64,000 bases of DNA from assembly GCF_963691685.1 (NCBI RefSeq), contig NZ_OY829290.1, forward strand, positions 3,745,501 to 3,809,500. Reading direction: 5' to 3'. Below, piece after piece: positions 39,391 to 47,431 of the stretch. The DNA is from Thalassovita sp. Lineage in GTDB: Bacteria > Pseudomonadota > Alphaproteobacteria > Rhodobacterales > Rhodobacteraceae. Within the stretch, counting starts at the first letter, position 1, and each line of letters begins with the position of its first letter. The notes beneath the pieces were generated by a model, which worked only from the letters and a program-made list of their open reading frames with translations, searched no databases and was not told the DNA's origin. The position numbers and the translations under genes were made by a program.

Positions 39391-39467
39391 TGGCGGACCG
39401 AGGAGGATTCGAACCCCCGACCCCTTGATTCGTAGTCAAGTACTCTATCCAGCTGAGCTATCGGTCC
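39391..39467 (-). tRNA. tRNA-Arg (ACG), with encoded CCA
   Basis: The minus strand reads GGACCGA ... TCGGTCC-G-CCA: 7-bp acceptor stem, D arm AGCTCAGCTGGATAGAGT, anticodon stem CTTGA/TCAAG with loop CTACGAA (anticodon ACG), T arm with GGTTCGAATCC. All arms pair. The 3' half would serve as the phage attachment core, leaving the gene intact after integration. Confidence 0.95.
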
Positions 39468-39478
39468 GTGTGTGGCGG

Positions 39479-39507
39479 CTTTTAAGCTGTGGCGCTGGGG
39501 GGCGCAA
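39479..39507 (-). promoter_or_regulatory. Promoter of tRNA-Arg
   Basis: TTGCGC at 39502..39507 and TAAAAG at 39479..39484 (minus strand) with 17-base spacing; the -10 box ends 12 bases before the mature tRNA 5' end. Confidence 0.6.
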
Positions 39508-39564
39508 CCGGAAAACGACAGAAAAATGAAATTCTTCGAAACTTTCTTTGAAAATGATTAAAAA

Positions 39565-40992
39565 TCAGTGTGTTGCCACCTCACCATTGTCGAACTCCGG
39601 CTCAATCGCCAGTTCCAGATCCCCCTTGGGCAGGTCGATTTCAAACACCGTCCCCGACTCACCGGTCTTCTTAAGGCGCAGCTGGCCGCCATGACCGCGG
39701 ATCAGCTCCTGCGCGATGGCCAGACCAAGGCCCGTGCCGCCTTTACTCACCCCGCCTTGGAAGGGACGGAACAGGTTATCCAGCGCCTTTTTCGGCAAAC
39801 CCGGCCCTGTGTCGCTGACCAGAATCACCCAATGATCCTCATGTTCTTGGGCTGCGACGCTGATCTCCCCTCCTTCGCCGGACTGCATCACCGCCTGACG
39901 GGCGTTGCGCACCAGATTAGCCAGCACCCGGTAAATCTGTTCGCTGTCCGCGCGGATCTGCAGGGTGGAGGGGATGTCTTCGGCAAAACTGAGGTCATGT
40001 TCCCCAGCGGACAGGCGTTCGCTGTCAATCACATCGCTGACCAGATCGGCCAGAACCACCCGTTCCAATCGCGGCGCCGGCTCTTCTGCCTTGCCAAAGG
40101 CCAGGGTTGCCTCACACAGGTGCACCGCGCGGGTGATGGAGTTGACCAGTTTCGGCGCCATGCGTTTCACACCGGGATCCTGCGACATTTCAATCCGGTC
40201 GGTAAACAGCTGGGCGGAGGTCAGCATGTTGCGCAGGTCATGGCTGACCTTGGCCACTGCACCGCCCAGCTGCGCCAGACGTTCCTTCTGTTTCAGGGAT
40301 CCGGTCAGCTGCACCTGCATGGTTTCCAGCGCTTCTTCGGCTTCGCGCAGTTCTCGCAGGCCAGATTCGGGTTTGATGATGCGGCGGGCATCCTCGGGAT
40401 CGCGGGCATAGGCCTGCATGTGGCGCACCACACCTTTGATCGGCCGCACCAGGAGGGCCTGCACCGCAAGGAACAGCAGGAACGCAGTCACAACCGAGAT
40501 CACCGCCGAAAGGATCAGGATCCGCAGGCCGTAATCGATCATCGCATCGCGCAACTCGCTGGTTTCCATCGTGACCTCAATCAGCAGCCCGGCCTCACGC
40601 ACCGGGTTGCCGATCACCCGGATCACCTTGGGATCAGGATCAAACAACCGCGCCATTGCATCACGGATCAATTGAAAGGCGGTTGCGCCGCGCAGGTCAA
40701 AACTGTCCGAGATCTGCTGCGGCATCGGAGCGGACAGAATCAACTGCCGCGCCTCATCGCGGCGCAGAACAACGTTGAAGACTTCCGCGTTGCGCAGCAG
40801 CTCCTCCTCCAGATCGGGGGAGATCATGTCATCCGCCAGCAGCGCGAGCGAGGCGATCTGCGCCCGTTCCAGACGTGACAACAGATAATCTTCGCGGAAA
40901 CGCGCGATCGACGGCACGAAGATCAGGATCTCTGCCAGCATCACAAAAATGATAGTCAGGATCAGAAACCGGCCGGACAGCGAATTCAGCAT
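39565..40992 (-). CDS. Sensor histidine kinase
   Basis: 475 residues. A membrane segment at about 9-30 and a second at about 155-180 flank a periplasmic sensor region. A HAMP-like linker (VRPIKGVVRHMQAYARDPED) follows. The kinase core has the H box AKVSHDLRNML, N box LANLVRNARQAV, and G boxes DTGPGLP and GGTGLGLAIAQEL, all intact. No partner response regulator lies next to it in the window, so its signal and target are unknown. In the minus direction its stop is followed by tRNA-Arg. Confidence 0.93.
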   Translation of the reverse strand: MLNSLSGRFLILTIIFVMLAEILIFVPSIARFREDYLLSRLERAQIASLALLADDMISPDLEEELLRNAEVFNVVLRRDEARQLILSAPMPQQISDSFDLRGATAFQLIRDAMARLFDPDPKVIRVIGNPVREAGLLIEVTMETSELRDAMIDYGLRILILSAVISVVTAFLLFLAVQALLVRPIKGVVRHMQAYARDPEDARRIIKPESGLRELREAEEALETMQVQLTGSLKQKERLAQLGGAVAKVSHDLRNMLTSAQLFTDRIEMSQDPGVKRMAPKLVNSITRAVHLCEATLAFGKAEEPAPRLERVVLADLVSDVIDSERLSAGEHDLSFAEDIPSTLQIRADSEQIYRVLANLVRNARQAVMQSGEGGEISVAAQEHEDHWVILVSDTGPGLPKKALDNLFRPFQGGVSKGGTGLGLAIAQELIRGHGGQLRLKKTGESGTVFEIDLPKGDLELAIEPEFDNGEVATH

Positions 40993-41017
40993 GGGCGCTC
41001 CGTTCAGGGGCTTGGGG

Positions 41018-42433
41018 TCATGGCAGGTAGCGCTGCACCAGCCGCACTACCTTTTTCACACGAAGGTTATCAAACAGTTTCGGTGAGAAATAGGCACCCG
41101 CGGCCCGCTTGTTAACCTCTGCAATCGTCGGATAGGGCGCAATCATTGCACTTATCCCCGACATTTTCACTTTGTTCACAATGGCAAGAGACCAGGTCGC
41201 GATCAACTCCCCTGCCTGATGCCCCACAATAGAGGCGCCCACCGGCCGTCCTTTGACCACCATCACCTTGATCAACCCGGTGGTCCGCCGCGTCGCTATG
41301 GCGCGGTCATTGTGGGCGTATTCAAAGCGCGCCACCTCTAGCTTGTCGCCATGGATCTGGCGCGCCTGTTCCTCGGTCAGGCCCACCTGTGCAATCTCGG
41401 GATCGGTGTAGGTGGCCCAGGGGATATGGGCGGTCATTTCTTTGGCGGGCAGCCCGAAGAGCGCCTGACGGATAATCAGCCCGGCGTGGTAGCCGGCCAC
41501 ATGGGTGAACTGCATGCCCCCCGCTACATCGCCGATGGCAAACACCTTGCGATCTGAGGTGCGCAGACTCTCGTCCACGGTGATGCCTTTACCGGTGTGG
41601 GCAATACCGCCTTTGTTCAGATCCAGCGCGTCGATGTTGGGTTTGCGCCCCACGGCCATCAGCAGATGCGTGCCCTGCACCCGGCCCTTGGGGGTTTCCA
41701 CAGCGATATTGCCCGCCTGCCCCACAATTTCCTGCGCCGGTGCGTCTTCCAGAATCTCCACCCCTTCGGCGCGCAGGTTTTCCAGCGCAATGGCGGCCAG
41801 TTCGGGATCGTCTTTGCCAAGCGCCTGCATCGCCTCGATGACGGTGACTTTGCAGCCCAGCCGGACGTGGGCCTGCGCCATTTCCATACCGATGGGGCCA
41901 CCACCAATGATGATCAGATGAGCGGGCTTTTCGCACAGCTCAAACAGCGTTTCATTGGTGAAGAACGGCACATCCTGCAGGCCCTTGATCGGCGGCACCA
42001 GGGGGGATGATCCGGTGGCGATCACAATGCGGCGCGCGGAGATGATATCCTCACCCGCCTGCACCTCGCGCGGCGCGATGAACCGGCCAAACTCGCGGAT
42101 CACACGCACGCCGAACCCTTCGAACCGTTCCTGGCTGTCGACCGGGGCGATTTGGTCGATCACCTGCATCACGTGATCTTTGGCGGCGGCATAGTCGATC
42201 TCAGGCGCGACCGGGGTGATTCCCATTGCAGCCCCTGCGCCCATCGCATGGGCCGCATGGCCCGCGGCCAGCAACGCCTTGGAGGGGACACAGCCATAGT
42301 TCAGGCAGTCACCGCCCATCTTGTGGCCTTCCAGCAGGGTCACATCGGCCCCCATCTGCGAGGCCCCCGCCGCAACAGACAAGCCACCAGAGCCGGCCCC
42401 GATGACCAGCAGATCCGTCTTAATCTCAGCCAT
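41018..42433 (-). CDS. FAD-dependent dithiol-disulfide oxidoreductase (mercuric reductase-like)
   Basis: 471 residues from ATG at 42433, three bases after the TVP38 stop. The FAD site is VIGAGSGGLSVAAG, the redox disulfide is GGDCLNYGCVPSKAL, the NAD(P) site is IIGGGPIGMEMA, the second FAD motif is VFAIGDVAGG, and the dimerisation end has PYPTIAEV. The His-Pro end pair of lipoamide dehydrogenase is absent: the C-terminus has YPTIAEVNKRAAG. Mercury-binding C-terminal cysteines are also absent, so mercury reduction is not expected. It is likely an operon with the TVP38 gene. Confidence 0.9.
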   Translation of the reverse strand: MAEIKTDLLVIGAGSGGLSVAAGASQMGADVTLLEGHKMGGDCLNYGCVPSKALLAAGHAAHAMGAGAAMGITPVAPEIDYAAAKDHVMQVIDQIAPVDSQERFEGFGVRVIREFGRFIAPREVQAGEDIISARRIVIATGSSPLVPPIKGLQDVPFFTNETLFELCEKPAHLIIIGGGPIGMEMAQAHVRLGCKVTVIEAMQALGKDDPELAAIALENLRAEGVEILEDAPAQEIVGQAGNIAVETPKGRVQGTHLLMAVGRKPNIDALDLNKGGIAHTGKGITVDESLRTSDRKVFAIGDVAGGMQFTHVAGYHAGLIIRQALFGLPAKEMTAHIPWATYTDPEIAQVGLTEEQARQIHGDKLEVARFEYAHNDRAIATRRTTGLIKVMVVKGRPVGASIVGHQAGELIATWSLAIVNKVKMSGISAMIAPYPTIAEVNKRAAGAYFSPKLFDNLRVKKVVRLVQRYLP

Positions 42434-42435
42434 GA

Positions 42436-43206
42436 TCAGAGCCCTTTCTGGCCGCGCAGGGCCTTGATGACGATCGGCAGTGCAGCCAGCGCACAAAGCC
42501 CAAGGATAGGCAGCAGAATGGCCGGTTCAAAGATCACCGCCAAGTCTGGTGTTTCGCCGCGCGCAAACACTTCGCCCAATCCGGCCCCAACCGAGGTAAA
42601 GACCAAGCCACCGGGGATGATGCCCAAAAAGGTTGAGATCATGAAGCGGTTGAGCGGCACGCCAACAAGCGCGGGCACCAGATTGGCCACAAAGAAGGGC
42701 ACCGCCGGCACCAGACGGATCAGAAACAGCATCGACCATTGGTTTTCATCAATGCCCTCTTTGATCTTCTTCACGGCGCCATGGCCCGCATCCATCTTAG
42801 CAGCCAGCCGTTCGCCCAGGCCCCAACGCGCCGCCAGGAATATGGCCGAAGCCCCCAGCGTTGCCGCCGTGACGTTGAACAGGGCGCCGGGGAAGACACC
42901 AAACAGGAAGCCACCGGTCAGCGTGGCAATCAGCGCCCCGGGCAATGAAAAGGCGACGATCCCCACATAAAGCGCGATGAACACCACAGCGCTCAGCAGA
43001 TAGTAGGCATCGCGGAACTCGATCAGCATCTGCCGGTTCGACGCCAGCGCCTCAAAGCTGAAGACATCACGCAGATAGATCCCGCCCAGTACCGCTGCCG
43101 TCGCGATCACTGCCAAAGGCAGGTAGCGCATCAGCCCGGATTTGCTGTCTGCCTTAGCCGGCGCCGCCGCCGAGCGAGGTTGAGGAGGGAGGGAATCGTT
43201 TGTCAT
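42436..43206 (-). CDS. TVP38/TMEM64 (DedA-like) membrane protein
   Basis: 256 residues from ATG at 43206; ATG 43212 and a GTG at 43221 are alternatives. It has about six membrane segments and the family signature: FSLPGALIATLTGGFLFGVFPG, AAATLGASAIFL-like segment, then FLIRLVPAVPFFVANLVPAL, and TFLGIIPGGLVFTSVGAGLG. Members have been linked to membrane lipid or envelope stress functions. Pairing with a flavoprotein reductase gene is common. The gene is divergent from rpmH. Confidence 0.88.
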   Translation of the reverse strand: MTNDSLPPQPRSAAAPAKADSKSGLMRYLPLAVIATAAVLGGIYLRDVFSFEALASNRQMLIEFRDAYYLLSAVVFIALYVGIVAFSLPGALIATLTGGFLFGVFPGALFNVTAATLGASAIFLAARWGLGERLAAKMDAGHGAVKKIKEGIDENQWSMLFLIRLVPAVPFFVANLVPALVGVPLNRFMISTFLGIIPGGLVFTSVGAGLGEVFARGETPDLAVIFEPAILLPILGLCALAALPIVIKALRGQKGL

Positions 43207-43221
43207 CACCATAGGCACCAC

Positions 43222-43513
43222 ATGTCTTGTTCCCCACCAAGATGAAGATCTGGGGACTTTTTTGACAGATCTCTCACAGCTGCCTCACGCTGGCTTGATC
43301 TCAGGTGACACTCTGAGGCAGAAAACAGGGCGATTTTCCGGGCTTTGTAACACAAACCCCGATCCCACGCTCAAAGTTGCAGCATTTTTGTTGCAAAACC
43401 CTATTTGGGCATTTGACTATTGCCGAAATCCGCCCTAAGGACGGGCCTCGGATTATATATCGGGCCGTAGCGATTCCGCTTGTCTGGCCCTTAGACAAGA
43501 TGGAGACGGAGCG
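43222..43513. promoter_or_regulatory. Divergent promoter region between TVP38 and rpmH
   Basis: 292 bases without a gene; the only minus-strand frame here is a shadow. It must contain the rpmH promoter. Candidate elements are TTTGAC at 43411 and the AT-rich TTATATAT at 43452, which are too far apart to form one promoter. Nothing else is clear. Confidence 0.4.
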
Positions 43514-43648
43514 ATGAAACGCACCTACCAGCCCTCGAACCTGGTTCGCAAACGCCGCCACGGCTTCCGTGCGCGCATGGCCACCAAAGCAGGCCGTAAG
43601 ATTCTGAATGCACGTCGCGCACGTGGCCGCAAGTCGCTGAGCGCATAA
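43514..43648 (+). CDS. rpmH: Ribosomal protein L34
   Basis: 44 residues, complete: [18 protein letters not shown] and a C-terminal [12 protein letters not shown], the canonical bL34 sequence. It sits in the large ribosomal subunit. The first gene of rpmH-rnpA-yidD. GGAGACGGAG is the ribosome site. Confidence 0.99.
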
Positions 43649-43690
43649 GCTCAGCCACTTATCGGACAGATGACACCGCCGGAGGCCCCC

Positions 43691-44152
43691 ATGACAGGCG
43701 CAATAGCCGACATGGGGAATAGCCCCCCGGCGGTTTCTGTTTGTGTGACGGTTCTGAAGAACCGGTCAGACTTCCTGCGCGCCGCCAAGGCGCGGCGACA
43801 GGGCACGGGCGGCATGATGGTGCAGGCCCGCAAACGACAGGCCGATGAACCCGCAACAGGGATTCGCGTCGGCTTCACCTGTTCCAAAAAGGTTGGCAAT
43901 GCCGTTGCCCGCAACCGCGCCAAACGGCGGATGCGCGAGGCCGCGCGCCTGGTGCTGCCTCACCACGGCCTGCCCGGATATGACTATGTGCTGATCGGTC
44001 GCGCCGATGCGACCGCCGCGCGCCCCTTTGAACAGCTGCAGGGTGACCTTATCTATGCGTTGAAACGGCTGCATCAGCCGCCCCGCCCCAGCAAGGAGGG
44101 TGACAAGGGCCGCAAAGCGCCACACCGCAAGGATCCTAAGGACCAGACCTAA
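43691..44152 (+). CDS. rnpA: Ribonuclease P protein component
   Basis: 153 residues from ATG at 43691, with GGAGG five bases upstream; the earlier ATG at 43670 has no such site. The RNR signature is complete (CSKKVGNAVARNRAKRRMREAAR, residues about 62-84). The protein binds RNase P RNA and helps 5' tRNA maturation. The C-terminal end is long, basic and Pro/Lys-rich. It follows rpmH as in nearly all bacteria. Confidence 0.96.
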   Translation: MTGAIADMGNSPPAVSVCVTVLKNRSDFLRAAKARRQGTGGMMVQARKRQADEPATGIRVGFTCSKKVGNAVARNRAKRRMREAARLVLPHHGLPGYDYVLIGRADATAARPFEQLQGDLIYALKRLHQPPRPSKEGDKGRKAPHRKDPKDQT

Positions 44153-44156
44153 GCAG

Positions 44157-44453
44157 ATGAGCCCGCTTGCCCATATCGCTGCCCTGCCCGTTCGGTTTTA
44201 CCGGCTGGTGTTCAGCCCCTGGGTCGGCTTCAACTGCCGCTATCAGCCGACCTGTTCCGCCTATGCGCTGGAAGCTCTGGAAAAACACGGTGCGATCAAA
44301 GGCTCCTGGCTGACCCTGCGCCGTATTGGCCGCTGCCATCCCTGGGGCGGTGACGGCTATGATCCGGTGCCCGGTGCCGAGGGCAGCGGCGGATCCTGCG
44401 GATGCCACAGCGCACCGCAGAACGACAAAGCCTCCAAAGACACGGGCGAGTGA
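44157..44453 (+). CDS. yidD: Membrane protein insertion efficiency factor YidD
   Basis: 98 residues from ATG at 44157. It has the family core: RFYRLVFSPWVGFNCRYQPTCSAYALEALEKHG and RIGRCHPWGGDGYDPVP (conserved Cys and HPW). The C-terminal tail has two more cysteines (GSCGCHS). It helps YidC insert membrane proteins; yidC itself lies 4.6 kb downstream. Confidence 0.96.
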   Translation: MSPLAHIAALPVRFYRLVFSPWVGFNCRYQPTCSAYALEALEKHGAIKGSWLTLRRIGRCHPWGGDGYDPVPGAEGSGGSCGCHSAPQNDKASKDTGE

Positions 44454-44468
44454 CCGTAAAACCACACA

Positions 44469-44497
44469 ACCCAGCCCTTGGCTGCGGGTAAGGTTTT
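44469..44497 (+). terminator. Possible terminator after yidD
   Basis: ACCCAGCC-CTT-GGCTGcGGGT stem with one bulge, followed by AAGGTTTT. The T run is short. Confidence 0.4.
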
Positions 44498-44567
44498 CCG
44501 GGCTTTGGAAATGGCACCGACTACGGTATCCCCACCGCAGGTCCAACAATCAGCAAGGAGGGCGACC

Positions 44568-44657
44568 ATGAATATCTCTGTTTCAAACGCACTCTTCGGC
44601 TGGACCTGCTATGGCAATGTGGCGCTGTTTCGCCGTCAAAAGCTGGCTCTGATCTAA
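44568..44657 (+). CDS. 29-residue small protein with strong ribosome site
   Basis: ATG at 44568 is preceded by AGGAGG with a 6-base spacing. The product is MNISVSNALFGWTCYGNVAL followed by FRRQKLALI. It lies in a 366-base gap otherwise without a gene, before a DUF1127-like gene. Nothing is known of its function; it may be a regulatory leader peptide or small membrane-active protein. Confidence 0.5.
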   Translation: MNISVSNALFGWTCYGNVALFRRQKLALI

Positions 44658-44792
44658 GATCCCGCTTCGCCATTCCTGATCCTTTGCCGGATCTCTCACC
44701 TTCGAAATCTACCGTCTGAGCTTTGCCCCAGCCCCTGTGCTGATCCGCTGCCTTACCGTCGATTTCGACCCTCACATCCACTTAACCAAGGG

Positions 44793-44812
44793 ACCGGTCA
44801 TCACCGACCGGT
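44793..44812 (+). promoter_or_regulatory. Hairpin just upstream of the first DUF1127-like gene
   Basis: ACCGGTC-ATCACC-GACCGGT (7-bp perfect stem) ends seven bases before the ATG at 44820, where it would affect ribosome access. Confidence 0.4.
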
Positions 44813-44819
44813 AAGACAT

Positions 44820-45035
44820 ATGACCCGTTTGGAAACCACAGCGGCCGGACTGCGGCCGAATCTTATCCTGGAAGAACTGATCGCCCGCCACGGGCTGATC
44901 GCGGTGCTGCGCGCGCTGTTCAGCGCCAACCTGCGCCACCGGCGTCGCCGCCATGACGAAGCTGCGCTGTCGGATCACCTGCGTCGTGACATGGGCTTGC
45001 CGACACTTGCCCCCCCACCGAGACGCATGCGGTAA
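44820..45035 (+). CDS. DUF1127-like small protein
   Basis: 71 residues with a helical N-terminal half (LILEELIARHGLIAVLRALF), an Arg/His-rich patch (RHRRRRHDEAALSDHLRRDMGLP) and a Pro-rich end. The L-x-D-H-x-L-R-D-x-G-L pattern is that of DUF1127, small RNA-binding proteins in alphaproteobacteria. A paralogue follows at 45206. No good ribosome site is seen; a hairpin occupies that place. Confidence 0.65.
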   Translation: MTRLETTAAGLRPNLILEELIARHGLIAVLRALFSANLRHRRRRHDEAALSDHLRRDMGLPTLAPPPRRMR

Positions 45036-45039
45036 CGCA

Positions 45040-45083
45040 GCGGGCGCTGAGACACCTCCCGCTGGGAGTGCCTCAGCGCCCGC
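45040..45083 (+). terminator. Strong stem-loop after the first DUF1127-like gene
   Basis: 12-bp perfect stem GCGGGCGCTGAG / CTCAGCGCCCGC; its loop contains a second hairpin (CTCCC-GCT-GGGAG). No T run follows, so it may stop transcription only partly or stabilise the mRNA. Confidence 0.6.
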
Positions 45084-45143
45084 CCCCACCGCGCAATTTC
45101 CGCGTTGGTAAATTATTTCGCAAATAGAGGCATAAAGGTCTTG

Positions 45144-45163
45144 AGCTAAAGTGCACTTTAGCT
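45144..45163. promoter_or_regulatory. 20-bp perfect palindrome upstream of the second DUF1127-like gene
   Basis: AGCTAAAGTGCACTTTAGCT, 43-62 bases before the ATG at 45206, an operator-like position. It is followed by TTTTATC. Confidence 0.5.
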
Positions 45164-45205
45164 TTTATCACCCTTGGCAGATGACACTGACCAAGGAGAA
45201 AGCTC

Positions 45206-45442
45206 ATGTCACTTGCCTTGCCTCAACACCCCATCTCACGCCAACGGTCGCGTGCCCGGCTAACCGCCGCCATCACCCAGCTGATTGAACGCCATGGCCG
45301 CTGGCGCGTGTTACGCGCGATTCTGTTGGTGCCCGATCTGCGCCGGGTCGATCGCCTGCGGCGGGGGGATCTGTCAGAGCATCTGCGCCGCGATATGGGG
45401 CTTGCCCCCGAGGCGCCTGATCACCGCGACGTGCTGCGGTAA
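45206..45442 (+). CDS. DUF1127-like small protein, paralogue of the gene at 44820
   Basis: 78 residues, AAGGAG upstream. It repeats the pattern of the upstream gene: LIERHGRWRVLRAILL, a basic patch, then LSEHLRRDMGLAPE. About one third of residues match the first copy in the same order, so the two are tandem paralogues. Related proteins are RNA-binding and stress-linked. The glyoxalase-like gene starts seven bases after its stop. Confidence 0.68.
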   Translation: MSLALPQHPISRQRSRARLTAAITQLIERHGRWRVLRAILLVPDLRRVDRLRRGDLSEHLRRDMGLAPEAPDHRDVLR

Positions 45443-45449
45443 CATTGCC

Positions 45450-45827
45450 ATGAACCTCAACCAAGTGACCCTGCCGGTGATCGATTTCGACACCTCCGTC
45501 ACCTTTTATCAACGCCTCGGGCTGACGCTGATCGTTTCTGCCCGTGGCGAATACGCTCGGTTCGAACTCCCCGAAGGCCACGCAACCCTGTCGCTGCATC
45601 TGTCTGAAACCGCACCGCAGAATGGCCCCGCGCTATATTTCGAGGTGGCAGATCTGGATGCGCGCTATCAGGAGTTACTGGCAAAAGGCATCGCGTTTGA
45701 GCATCCGCCAATGGATCAGCCCTGGCTCTGGCGGGAAGCATGGCTTGTGGATCCTTCGGGCCATCGCCTCTGCCTTTATTACGCAGGCAAAAACCGACGC
45801 TTCCCACCATGGCGCCTCACCGGATAG
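45450..45827 (+). CDS. Glyoxalase/bleomycin resistance (VOC) family protein
   Basis: 125 residues from ATG at 45450. It has the two beta-alpha-beta-beta-beta modules of VOC proteins: LNQVTLPVIDFDTSVTFYQR, ALYFEVADLDARYQELLAKG and the end WLVDPSGHRLCLYYAG. Metal ligands are not all visible (a His/Glu set is incomplete), so its activity cannot be told. It is likely cotranscribed with the DUF1127-like gene. Confidence 0.8.
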   Translation: MNLNQVTLPVIDFDTSVTFYQRLGLTLIVSARGEYARFELPEGHATLSLHLSETAPQNGPALYFEVADLDARYQELLAKGIAFEHPPMDQPWLWREAWLVDPSGHRLCLYYAGKNRRFPPWRLTG

Positions 45828-45845
45828 ACCGGTCACTTAAGCCGA

Positions 45846-46382
45846 TCAGCGCTTTTCAAAGAAGATGATCACCTCCCCCAATGTGACGCCAAACCGGCTC
45901 ATGTAGGCGCGGTTCAGAAGCCGCCCATCCTCGAGGAGCCACATCCAATCATCAAAATCGACCCGCAGCGTATCCCCCTCTGGCAGCGGCAGATCGATCT
46001 GGTAACGCCAGTTGAACGTATCGCCCCGCTCCTCCCCGGTTGCGACGCCCTGCACGCCCGCTGCCGTGCCCTGCCAGCTGTCTGGCCCGGTTTTGACAAG
46101 GGACCAGATCCGCTCTTCCTTGCTGCCATCGGCATAGGTGAAATCCTCAACCAGGGTCAGGACTTCACCATTCCAAGTGCCATCAATCACCACCTCAAAG
46201 CGCCGCCGCACCGTGCCAAAGCGATCATTGAACTGACCGTAGGCCACCGTGCGGCCATCAAAATACTCTTCAAGATTCAGCGCCTTATCGCTGAGTTTTG
46301 GATCCTCAAGGCTGGGTTTGCCGCAGGCGCTTAGGGCCAGGCCCAGCACCAGACCCAAGGCAAGCAGGGCAAATGCACGCAT
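45846..46382 (-). CDS. DUF3833 lipoprotein
   Basis: 178 residues from ATG at 46382, GAGGAG upstream. The lipoprotein signal ends in LALSAC. The body is beta-rich (FEVVIDGTWNGEVLTLVEDF, LRVDFDDWMWLLEDGRLLNR, MSRFGVTLGEVIIFFEK), the pattern of DUF3833 outer or inner membrane lipoproteins in proteobacteria. The function is unknown. It is divergent from ttcA. Confidence 0.85.
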   Translation of the reverse strand: MRAFALLALGLVLGLALSACGKPSLEDPKLSDKALNLEEYFDGRTVAYGQFNDRFGTVRRRFEVVIDGTWNGEVLTLVEDFTYADGSKEERIWSLVKTGPDSWQGTAAGVQGVATGEERGDTFNWRYQIDLPLPEGDTLRVDFDDWMWLLEDGRLLNRAYMSRFGVTLGEVIIFFEKR

Positions 46383-46503
46383 GAAATTCTCCTCTTTCCC
46401 TTGATACGCACCAGTGCCGCATTCGGATGACCGCGTGGGGCGCATTCGGTCAGAAACCGCGTTTTTTCCTTGGCAAAACGCCCGTCACCGGCTAGGGCGC
46501 GGC

Positions 46504-47376
46504 ATGCTTGATACTGATCTGGACGATATCCACCCGCTCTTTGCCGGCGCCCCTTCGACGACCGAGTTCAAAAAGCTGCGCAAACGCATCGTGCGTCAAA
46601 CGCGTGAGGCGATTGAGCAATACGGCATGATCGAACGCGGCAGCCGCTGGCTGGTCTGCCTGTCCGGCGGCAAGGACAGTTACACGCTGCTGGCGGTGCT
46701 TTATGAGCTGAAATGGCGCGGCCTGCTGCCGGTGGACCTGCTGGCCTGCAATCTGGATCAGGGTCAGCCGGGGTTTCCCTCAACCGTGCTGCCCAAGTTC
46801 CTCGAAGATATGGGTGTGCCGCATCGGGTGGAGTATCAGGACACCTATAGTGTGGTGAAAGAGAAGGTTCCCGCCGGCCGCACCTATTGCGCGCTCTGTT
46901 CGCGCCTGCGTCGCGGCAACCTCTATCGCATTGCCCGCGAAGAGGGCTGTTCAGCCGTGGTGCTGGGCCATCACCGCGATGACATTCTGGAAACCTTCTT
47001 TATGAACCTGTTCCATGGCGGCCGTCTGGCCACCATGCCGCCCAAACTGGTCAACGAAGAAGGCGATCTGTTTGTGTACCGCCCGCTGGCCCATGTGGCC
47101 GAAGCGGATTGTGAGAAGTTCGCCAAATCGCTGAACTATCCGATCATCCCTTGTGATCTGTGCGGGTCGCAGGATGGTCTGCAGCGCCAGCAGGTGAAAC
47201 AAATTCTGGATCAATGGGAAAAGAACAGCCCCGGCCGGCGCCAGGTTATGTTCCGCGCCCTGACCAATGTGCGGCCCAGCCATATGCTGGACCCGAAACT
47301 GTTCGATTTTGCAGGGCTCGCGCTGGGGAATGCTAAAATTGATCAGATTTCTGAGGATATTCCCAAGCTGCGTTAA
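46504..47376 (+). CDS. ttcA: tRNA 2-thiocytidine biosynthesis protein
   Basis: 290 residues from ATG at 46504. The PP-loop is CLSGGKDSYTLL; two Fe-S cysteine pairs are present (YCALCSRLRRG and PCDLCGSQDG), and the conserved GHHRDD follows. TtcA thiolates C32 of certain tRNAs using ATP and a [4Fe-4S] cluster. All expected residues are present. Confidence 0.95.
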   Translation: MLDTDLDDIHPLFAGAPSTTEFKKLRKRIVRQTREAIEQYGMIERGSRWLVCLSGGKDSYTLLAVLYELKWRGLLPVDLLACNLDQGQPGFPSTVLPKFLEDMGVPHRVEYQDTYSVVKEKVPAGRTYCALCSRLRRGNLYRIAREEGCSAVVLGHHRDDILETFFMNLFHGGRLATMPPKLVNEEGDLFVYRPLAHVAEADCEKFAKSLNYPIIPCDLCGSQDGLQRQQVKQILDQWEKNSPGRRQVMFRALTNVRPSHMLDPKLFDFAGLALGNAKIDQISEDIPKLR

Positions 47377-47431
47377 CCTGCCCTTGATCATTTCGCCTTC
47401 AAGCTGTCACCACTGACAACAAGAGGGCAAG

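Noticed and set aside
39568..40878. A 436-codon plus-strand open frame opposite the sensor kinase
   Set aside because: It is a mirror of the GC-rich codon pattern of the kinase gene; the protein has no family features and no ribosome site.
41018..42433. Mercuric reductase
   Set aside because: The redox disulfide and FAD sites fit, but the C-terminal mercury-binding cysteine pair and the N-terminal HMA domain are missing and no mer genes are near.
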